A stretch of DNA of 64,000 nt from contig NC_071333.1 in NCBI RefSeq assembly GCF_010183535.1, positions 20,830,587-20,894,586 of the forward strand, given 5' to 3'. Below are positions 56,301 through 64,000 of this stretch, in pieces (within the stretch, counting starts at the first letter, position 1; each line of letters opens with the position of its first letter). The notes beneath the pieces were generated by a model. It made no database searches and was not told the DNA's origin. It saw nothing but the letters and a program-made list of their open reading frames with translations. The translations under genes were made by a program, and so were the position numbers. The DNA is from Caenorhabditis remanei (lineage: Eukaryota > Nematoda > Chromadorea > Rhabditida > Rhabditidae).

Positions 56301-56856
56301 AAATGTGTTTTTTTGCGTCTCGCCAATGCTCTCTCTCCCCGCCATCTGTTCGTAAAAATAAAAGCGTTGGCCTTGCGAAAAAGAAAGAAGGAGCATTTAG
56401 AAAAAAGGGTAACCGAGAGAGTCCACTGGGGCCTTACTTCAATATTTTCTTTTCTTCCCCCAGAACAATTTGGTTTTTGCAAAGAGAGGCGGCGACAGCT
56501 GGCAGTTGAGTCATTCCACATGATGAAGCGTTCTTCTCTTTTCTTTTTTTACTAGTTAGTGCAAAAAAAGAGAAGACGTATCTTTTTTCCAATCTTCTTG
56601 ACATTGCAAGGGGTCGACCAATTCATTTTAACATGTAGAAAATGGACAGAGAGAACTGAAGAGACACAGAGAACACTAGTCATCATGTATCGGTCAGTGT
56701 TTTTGATAGGAAAAAAGTGAAAAGTGCGTAAAAGACCGATAAACCGGCGCCGACATGACGACCCACTCCGCCGCTCTCTCTCTCATTCTTTCCGTAAAAT
56801 CACTAGGTCAGTTGTTGAGTTGTTATTTATATTTTAATAATCTGTTTTGTTTTCAG
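56301..56856. promoter_or_regulatory. Target duplication and right half of the interrupted cassette
   Basis: AAATG at 56301-56305 is the right target duplication. Beyond it the cassette continues (GCGTCTCGCCAATGCTCTCTCTCCCCGCCATCTGTTCG-like). It contains further pyrimidine-rich blocks to 56.8 kb, where the first plus-strand leader exon begins, so this stretch probably served as a divergent promoter region before the insertion. Confidence 0.6.
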
Positions 56857-57680
56857 ATTTCCTACTGAATGAAAATCGAAACAACAATGTATTCTTGATT
56901 ATTTGTGAATTCTTGTTTTAATTTTGTATATAAATCAGGTCTTAAGGTGAGTTTCATTAATTCTCTCCAAATTTTAAAATAATGTTTACTGTTTATTTCA
57001 GATGTCTTACTGTATAGACGTCGCTATAATTTTATATTTGATTGTTTTGGAGTTCTAATTTTTTATTAGTTTTGTCATGTGGAGATTTTGGAGGTAAGTC
57101 ATTGCTGTCTAGGTTGAAAGTAATTATATAATTTTTATTTTTCTTCTAGAAAAAATCCATGTTAATTGGGAGATCATTGAAAAGGGGGTTTTGTGAGCGC
57201 AATACCAGCAAAGTCAGAAATCGTATGTATTTATGTTAATATTTGGAACAAAAAAAACCAATCCTTTCTTTTCAGTTCATAAAAGTCGCCAAAATGGTCA
57301 GACGATTAAGTTTACGGGTGCCAATTCCTTTCTCCTCGGAAAAATTTCAAAAGATACAGGGTATGCATGTTTTATATTTTCTCAAATTATTTTTAAATTT
57401 ACAGACAAGATTCTAATTTGCTCCAGATGCCGCACCTTCCTAGCTGTCGTCTTGGTCCAAATGTGAATATGAAGAATGAAGAATGAGAGACAGAAAAAGG
57501 TATGTTTTGATTTACTTCTTTCATTCTTAGTTAAATTTCGTAAATAAATCAGTAATTTTTTAAAGAAAACCGGAAAAAATCTATTTCCAGAAATGTCATC
57601 GGCCGTCGAGAATCAGGAAATGGCAACCTCGAAGAACTGCTCTGATGGCGACTATTGTGGCGTTTGGAAGCTCGTTTAGT
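56857..57680 (+). pseudogene. Plus-strand leader-exon gene with an in-frame TGA
   Basis: Leader exons 56857-56946 and 57002-57093 are followed by exon 57150-57222 with an ATG at 57159 (MLIGRSLKRGFCERN), exon 57276-57360 (QNGQTIKFTGANSFLLGK), exon 57405-57499 (LLQMPHLPSCRLGPNV) and a last exon from about 57593 (MSSAVENQEMATSKNC, stop TAG). The four coding exons join in phase in one frame, but a TGA at 57484-57486 interrupts it. Either a basic protein of about 76 residues ends there, or the gene once ran on through the last exon by about 40 residues. No family was recognised. Confidence 0.6.
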
Positions 57681-58510
57681 TATCTACGATCTAACATGTA
57701 ATTTATTTTCTAATTTTTATACGGATGTTTCCTACTGGTATGTATTTCCTTCTTTCATATCGTTTTTCCAATTTCGATCTCATTGCCTTTGACATTCATC
57801 ATGTTAATAAATGGTTTTTTTTTTCATTTTTTGTGTTCAAGGAAAAAGGAAAAAGTAAATAGCTTGGTAAAGCAAAGAGGAGTCAGAAGAAAAGTCAATA
57901 TAATGATTATACCTAATTGATAAAGCAAGCAGACATCAAGTAATACATTTCTTCTTCCTTCTATTAAATCATTTCCTTCATTTCCGCCACTTTCTTCTTT
58001 TTTGTCTTTTTCGTCTTTTTCTTCTTCTTCTTCATCATAATTTTTCAGTTCATCGTTATGTTCTTTTTCATCTCATTCTTCTTTTTTTTCTACTTCATTT
58101 TTTTCTTTCTCCTCAATCGTTCTCCGTTCGCTGCTTTAAAAAATACAATGTTAAGGAATCAGGAATCCAAAAAACTTACTGCCAGACGTCATCGAGTTTC
58201 CCGGCAAAAATAGGGGTGTTATACCTCAACCAGCAGCCACAAACGGTTTGAGGCCTGATGCATTACTTTGGATGATGGCGCAGAAATCTGAATTGATAGA
58301 ATTTTTTGTTATTTCAGGTCTCAAATAAACACAAAATCATACCGGCAAAAGTCAGCAGTGTGGTGTTCTGGGAAAGCAGTTGACTTGCCTAAGGAGGGGA
58401 TCCTGAAGAAAGAACCGTAATCTAATGAATTTTTACCGAAAAATGGCTCACCTCTTCCCGCATCTTCTTAGTGGTTGACTTTGTGAAGAGTTCCGTTGCG
58501 AAACCTGAAA
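57681..58510 (-). pseudogene. Acidic Glu/Lys-rich protein remnant
   Basis: Minus-strand exons near 58505-58453 (SQRNSSQSQPLRRCGK) and 58404-58342 (IPSLGKSTAFPEHHTADF) join in phase. A third near 58287-58181 reads CAIIQSNASGLKPFVAAG, TGA, ITPLFLPGNSM in a different phase. A 3' stretch (about 58135-57860) encodes runs of Glu, Lys and Asp (NDELKNYDEEEEEKDEK) broken by one TGA. The plus strand here is a CTT/TTC low-complexity tract. Clearly decayed; function unknown. Confidence 0.4.
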
Positions 58511-59619
58511 AATTCGTTTTTAGGATTGTGTCTCGCAACCCAAATATGTATTCGTCAAGTTGTAACTCTTCAGATAATGCACTTACAAAAATATGGTCAA
58601 CTACAAAAATAAGGCTTTATTTTTCATAGTTGTCAAGGCCCGGGTAATTGGCGTTAAAATTCAAAATTAAAATGTTTTCGGATTTTTGGAAATTTTTGAG
58701 TTTATTTCGCGAAAAAGTCAAATTTTTGACTATCATTCGGAAGTAGAAGAAATTCTGAAAAATCATCTAGAATGTTCACATTTTTTGATGAACAATTGAA
58801 AAAAACGGGTTTTTTTTGAAGCACCTTCGCACCGCCCCCGAGCCTTGAAAAGTATGCTATTTTTAATTTGTCTAGTCCCTCCAAGATTCACTCTGAGAGA
58901 CAATCAGCAATGGCGTGACCGATACTGAAAGTTGGACACTTTCAACTGAAAACAGAACGTATTTCTAAAATTATATCAAAAATTGTTATTCTCCATCAGA
59001 AAAAAGGGAAATCGAAAATGCGAAGTACTTTCAACTGCTAAGATAACAAATCAAGGTTCGCTGAACGAAATGTGATGAGCGGGCAGGAAAGGATGAGAAA
59101 GGGGGGAGAAAGAAAGGTGGATCAAAAACACATTACTTGAAGACAATGAGGAGGTAAGATGGAAAGAGACGCATGAGGGATACGAAGAAACTATGTTCCC
59201 AACGTGTGTAGAACAGCCTTCTAGGAAACATACGTGTTTTTTCATATAGCCTTGAATCTAGAGCTCAATGACAAGTTGGATACGCATTTCGAAGTAGCCC
59301 CTCTTTTTCGACCACTGGTTGGTGGAAGTGATGGAAAATATAAGAAAGGAAAACGCATCTGTGAGTCACTTCGAACTGACAGCTCTCGAGAAAAAAGAAC
59401 TGATGAGACGCAGAGAACACGAGTCGTTCACACGTATCGACCACACTTTCAATATGACAAAAGGCGAGAGTGTGAAAGAAATTGATATGCAGCAGGGACG
59501 AGGAGGAACGGCCAACTCAGCCGGCCGCTCTTCCTTTCATTCATTCCTTTCCCAATATCGTTGCAATAGGTGAATTGGCTTATTCTTCTGCTTTTAGTCT
59601 ATAAAAAATTGTCTTTCAG
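58511..59619. other. Intergenic with plus-strand promoter cassette
   Basis: No exon recognised before 59.2 kb. Bases 59340-59575 resemble the inverse of the minus-strand cassettes (GACGCAGAGAACACGAGTCG, CCGCTCTTCCTTTCATTCATT) and probably drive the next gene. Open frames across this part differ by frame with no splice support. Confidence 0.4.
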
Positions 59620-60332
59620 ACATCTTTCTGGTTAGAAGTCGAAACAATGTAATATAATATTGATTTTTCGTGAAGCCTTGGATTTTTTGTATTTGGTTTT
59701 TGAAGGTGAGTCATAAATGTTCTAGGTATTCAAATAACTATTACAGTTTTTCAGATATCCTACTGGATGGATCGTCGAAATAATTTGTTATTTGATTTTT
59801 TTGAAGTTCTAATTTTTATTAGTTTTGGAGTTCTTTGAGGTAAGTCACTGTTCTCAAAATTGTGAGCAATAATACAATTTTCAATTTTAGGAAACAAAAC
59901 CCATCCTTCGGATCCTCAAACATCTTGAATTCCGTGAAAGGAGAAACCCCGGACGTGCCAGGTTCCAGCAAAAAAAAACGGAAACACGAGGAATCGTAAG
60001 TTTAGGCATTACCTAACATACTAGACTCTTAAAATCTTGTTTTCTAGAAACACCAAACTCGCTGTGCCGGACACCTCGGCATATAACATGCTCTTTGCCG
60101 TGAATGCTTACCTGGACGACCTGTGTAAGGTACAGAGTGCTCTGAATAGCCTGGCAAAAGAGTTTGAGAAAACATTGGAGACGAAAGAAAAAGGGCATAA
60201 AGAGAAGGTGAGTTATCATTAGAGCGAACTTGCTAATTTAATTTTTTGTTACAGAAGGTTCCATACGACACGTTCTTTGACAACCTGGAGTATGCTTACA
60301 AGTTTTTAAAGGAGAAGAAGCGAAGGTTGTGA
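59620..60332 (+). CDS. Leader-exon gene for a small basic helical protein
   Basis: Leader exons 59620-59705 and 59755-59839 precede coding exons 59891-59995, 60048-60207 and 60255-60332, with canonical splice sites and AATAAA at 60424-60429. The coding exons form one uninterrupted frame of about 113 codons: SSNILNSVKGETPDV, a nuclear-signal-like SSKKKRKHEES, then helical segments (MLFAVNAYLDDLCKVQ, LAKEFEKTLETKEKGHK) and YAYKFLKEKKRRL. No ATG lies in frame before the Met in exon two, so the product is about 65 residues unless another first exon exists. The second leader exon itself contains a separate 23-codon hydrophobic frame (MDRRNNLLFDFFEVL). This is the best-preserved unit on the plus strand; family not recognised. 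Confidence 0.65.
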
Positions 60333-61842
60333 AATTTAAATTTTGAAATATAAAATTGTGAATTCATGTTGTAAATATTATATTGTAAATGTTGTTTTCT
60401 TTTGCAAAATGAACTACCTGGATAATAAAAGCTACAGAAAAAGAAATTCATTGTCTTTTCTCTTCTAATTTCATTCTTCTATCTTTATAACGGCATCGCC
60501 GCTATCTCACTTCTTACATTCCAGGCTCTTCACTATGGACATTCGAGGGCTACTATGATGCTGAGAATCCCCTTAGCTCAATCTGTAATCAACAAACGGA
60601 GCAGTTGGTAGATTACATCTTATCGTATTTATGAATCTACGCAACCTATCCACCTGGTGACATTTTTCAACAGAGAACTCTGTGGGGTGAGCCTACGTCT
60701 GGTCAAACTACATGAATCCGGAGATAAACTCTAGGAAAAAAGAAACAGAGTTCTTCCAAAACAGCCAAGAGTTAGGTTTTACAAGCAAAAACTGTTCTAA
60801 TGAGGAAGATTAGGACAGATTTCATCTGTTTCGTGTTTTTCTTCAAAATGATTGCTTTGATTCGGTATTTCAACAATGGCAACTTGACGAAGGTTGGATT
60901 CTACTGCACTGGAATAAAAAACTGAATCGCGCCCCAATGAAGGCATCAGATGCTTCAACACCACAGCAAGAAAGTCCTATTTCGCTTTTTCCTTTTGAGT
61001 TTTAGTTTTCTTCAGAGTTTTTTTGTATTTCAAATCAGAAAACTCACGGAAGACAAGGTGGGCTGCGTAGGTTTTGAGTCCGTCATCCAGGAATCATCCC
61101 AATATGCTCATTACTTGTTTATAACATGATTGGCGTTAGACCCGAAGTAATCACATATGGAAGAACTTCTTTACATGATTCAGTCATCAATTGTCCTATC
61201 ACACACATCCAATTTGATATCCATCTCTCAATTGGGGCATCGCTCTTCAGCTTCTGAAGTAAAAATATTGAGATATTTGAATAGCTTTTCAGTATTTCTT
61301 ATCAACAATCGGTATGTTTCTCCTGTTTTCAACGTTCACACTGTTGAATTACTAACATTTTATGATCCGATAGAATAATTGCAGTTATTATGTCTTTTTC
61401 GACGCGCGTCCATTCATTTGTGTAGTTCTTCTGAAAAAACTTGAATTTCTGACCAAATTCGATAGAAAACAGTTAAAAAAGAAGGAAAAAGTAGACTGCT
61501 ATGTACTGAACATAATTCCAGTGAAAGAAATGATAAAAAACACAAGAAATTGATAAAATAAGAAGTATTCATTTTTTAAAAATGCATTAATGACCGCGAC
61601 GCGTCCGCGTTGCTTCCGGGGAGGACAGAGAATAAGGAGACAGTGTTATTAGGTGCGGGCCACACGACAAAACTAATAGAAAATGGTCCGAAGAGGATGG
61701 GAAGAGAGATGAATCTAATTGGAAAAAGACCAAACAATCTGAATGAAATGGTCAAAAAAAGAAGAAAATGTGAACACATAACGATACAAATGTGACTAAA
61801 ATCGTCGTTTTAAACTGTAGAGGTGGTTCTGTTAAAGAGATT
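60333..61842. other. Intergenic with dispersed repeat
   Basis: The repeat described at 34.4 kb occurs on the plus strand at about 60574-60700. Bases 61255-61310 match 31880-31940 inverted. A minus-strand frame at 61576-61779 and its plus-strand partner have no support. No exon recognised. Confidence 0.4.
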
Positions 61843-61970
61843 ACAGCGCTCAATCTGTAATCAACGAATGAACGAGTTGGTAGAAATACAGATAATCTAA
61901 TCCGTGAATCTACACAACCAATTCATCTGGTGACATTTTTCAACAGAGAACACCGTGGGGTGAGCCTACG
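61843..61970 (+). repeat. Dispersed repeat, copy near 61.9 kb
   Basis: GCTCAATCTGTAATCAACGA through GTGACATTTTTCAACAGAGA and GTGAGCCTACGG, inverted relative to 34353-34480. It marks the inner edge of the right inverted arm. Confidence 0.6.
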
Positions 61971-64000
61971 GGATAAAATCTAGGAAGAAGGAGACACAGT
62001 TCTATCAAAACAGCCAAAAATCAGGAGAGATAATGGTTTTGAATCATTTTTGGTTGTCTCAACATCCAGCAGTTGCCTTTTTGATGTTTGTGGCTGCAGA
62101 ATCGTTGATTGACACAACAACAACACTGATCCAGACCCAAGAAGATAATTGAGCCATGACACAATTTGTCTTCACATCGCATCTTTCGACAAATTTAGAG
62201 CACTTGGTCTATCCGCTTTTGTACTCTTTCTTTGCATTCACCAATGAGTCTAAATAAAAAACGAGAATAGAAACAAAGACTTACCAATGAGCTTGTTGCC
62301 CAATCAAATGCCAATAAAATTGAGCGCCATTGGAGTCTTCGTGTCCAAAGTCACCAGTATTTGAAGCCACAATCGTGTGGACGTCAAAGGGATGATCAAA
62401 ATCCGATATTTCACATGTGTCATCGCATTTTGAGACAAATAATCCTTTTTCAATCAATAAACTTTGAACGTTTGGGTTTTACCACGTGCTATCGCTATCA
62501 CCTGAAAACATCACTATAACTATAACTATTAGTACCTGTTTCGGCTAAACAGTTGGTCGATGGTGTCCAGTAAATCCCGATTAGGCCCGTCGAATCCACA
62601 TGCCACTGTCGAACGAGTCGTTCGCGTCTTTTTGTGTCTATCCGCCATACTGAAGACACCACTTTTCTTCTCATTACACCTTTTTGCAGGCTTCTCGCAC
62701 TTGGTCTACCAAATGAACAATTGGAGATATTTGAGGCATTATCAGTAGCTTGTTGTGAACAACCTGAAAAGGATAGACGTTGATGCTGGTGGTAACAATC
62801 AAAGTCTTACCGTAATAACATTAAAATCCATATCTATCGTGAAACCAGCTGCTTAATAACCAAATTATGATAACCTTAGCTGTCTGATATCTTGAAGAGT
62901 ATCGGAATTCAATTGATATCAGGTTTTTGTCATTCATCGGCTTTTGGGGAGCACTTTTCCAATTGAGCGGGTCTACTGGAAAGCCAACTGGAGACGTTAA
63001 AAAGCAGGGCAGTGTCGTTCAAAACCTTGCTCCAAGTAGGTCCCAATCAGAATGTCGTAACTTTATGTTCGTTGACGAATCCTATTCCGTATCACACAAT
63101 ATTCGAAGGACTGCTCATGGTGATCTGATTTGAACGAGTTGCCAACCTGGAAGCAAATCACATTTGTTCTGTCAAATCACCGAAAATTAAGAAAATCGAT
63201 AGTGGATTCGCGAGCGATGTAAGCCTATATTTGTTTGAATCTATTAACAGAGCACATCTTTGCAATGAAAAATTGGGCAGCGCTTCCCGCGCCCATAACG
63301 TCTTTTCTATTCCAAAAAATTAGATAATACTCACTTTACAAGTTCACAATCGGAATATAACGAGATCTGGGATGACTGAAGAGCACACAATCCACGATTT
63401 TGTCCGGATCGATGCCAAATGTCACTTTTCGTTGACTCTGGAAAAAAACAAGTTTTTTTAACAAACCACAAAGAAATGTTGTGAAATAGAGGTTTCCAAA
63501 TATAAAAACTTACTAAGAGCAACTATCAAAACAATTTTCATAGAATTGGAGCCATTCCAACGATTACAAATCGCTGAAAACGTTGAAGAAGGGGATCAAT
63601 AGTTAGTCTCTCCTAGTCTAGTCTCACGTCTCTCATCTCTAATGCGTGTCAATAGAGCGCGTTTGCCCGGCCTTCGCCTACTGGTCTTCCTTTGCCAGCA
63701 ATTTCAAGATTTGCTCATCTTTCATCTTTCAGTGGTTAAGAAAGAATAAGACAACTTAAAAAACTCAAAATAAAGTTGAAAGTCAAGAAACCGGACATAG
63801 AAAACTAACGGAAGATAGTCATAAAACGAAACTGGGAGTCGACGGCTTCCGATCTCAGTTTTCTCATCATTCCGCCCAAAGAACTGCTAGTCTGTCCAGC
63901 ATAAAAAGATGTTGCTTTTCTGGAGTTTATCACACTTGCTAAAATCAACACATAACTTCTGGAGAAAACGCACAAGGCAGCAACAAAGTTTGTTGATCGG
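61971..64000 (-). pseudogene. Multi-exon gene remnant (right inverted arm)
   Basis: Minus-strand exons: 63435-63353 (VTFGIDPDKIVDCVLFSH, paralogue of 32751-32853); about 63140-62990 (SFKSDHHEQSFEYCVIRN, then after a frameshift SYDILIGTYLEQGF); about 62771-62538 (NCSFGRPSARSLQKGVMR, VVSSVWRIDTKRRERLVRQW, TGLIGIYWTPSTNC); and 62503-62286, in phase (a TAA after DSDSTW, then LLIEKGLFVSKCDDTCE, ASNTGDFGHEDSNGAQFYWH). A further exon near 62258-62205 reads GECKERVQKRIDQVL. Long stretches are open, so decay is recent. The distal end (63590-63990) matches 32035-32560 inverted. Family unknown. Confidence 0.55.

Overview
The window looks like a chromosome-arm segment of a Caenorhabditis-type nematode. 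It is AT-rich, with many introns of about 50 bases that begin GTRAG and end TTTTCAG, AATAAA signals close behind stop codons, a CR1/jockey-like LINE, and a BEL/Pao LTR retrotransposon whose primer-binding site fits nematode tRNA-Gly(GCC). No tRNA, rRNA, CRISPR array or conserved housekeeping gene was recognised. All exon structures were built by hand from splice consensus and open frames, so edges may shift.

From 1 to 36.5 kb there is a decayed tandem array, almost all on the minus strand. Each unit of about 1.2-2.5 kb has a pyrimidine-rich promoter cassette, one to three AT-rich leader exons of about 65-100 bases, two to six short coding exons and a poly(A) signal. Cassettes and leaders are clearly related between units, but the coding exons behind them mostly differ (zinc-finger-like, coiled-coil, basic or unknown). 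Most units carry one in-frame stop or a one-base phase error. The unit at 7956-8804 stays open through four exons but has no start codon. A full-length LINE (about 17.62-21.69 kb, minus strand) splits a coding exon of one unit. A 119-bp tandem repeat lies at 28.76-29.23 kb.

From 36,580 to 56,300 there is one very large LTR retrotransposon of 19,721 bp. It has 793-bp LTRs that look identical, a 5-bp target duplication AAATG and a primer-binding site abutting the 5' LTR. Internally it has a leader of about 3.3 kb, three spliced accessory genes (A, 221 aa; B, 473 aa, Gag-like; C, 738 aa, Cys/His-rich), a block of 78-bp repeats, gag (789 aa) and a long pol (protease, RT, RNase H, integrase) that ends inside the 3' LTR. 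The 9-mer GCANCCCAC recurs about 45 times across the element, on the plus strand and in all reading frames, and was not noticed in the flanks. This is the most unusual signal in the window.

From 56.3 to 64 kb the unit interrupted by the element resumes, followed by two plus-strand leader-exon genes (57.1-57.7 and 59.6-60.4 kb), a minus-strand acidic pseudogene and an inverted, diverged copy (61.8-64.0 kb) of the plus-strand pseudogene at 32.0-34.3 kb.
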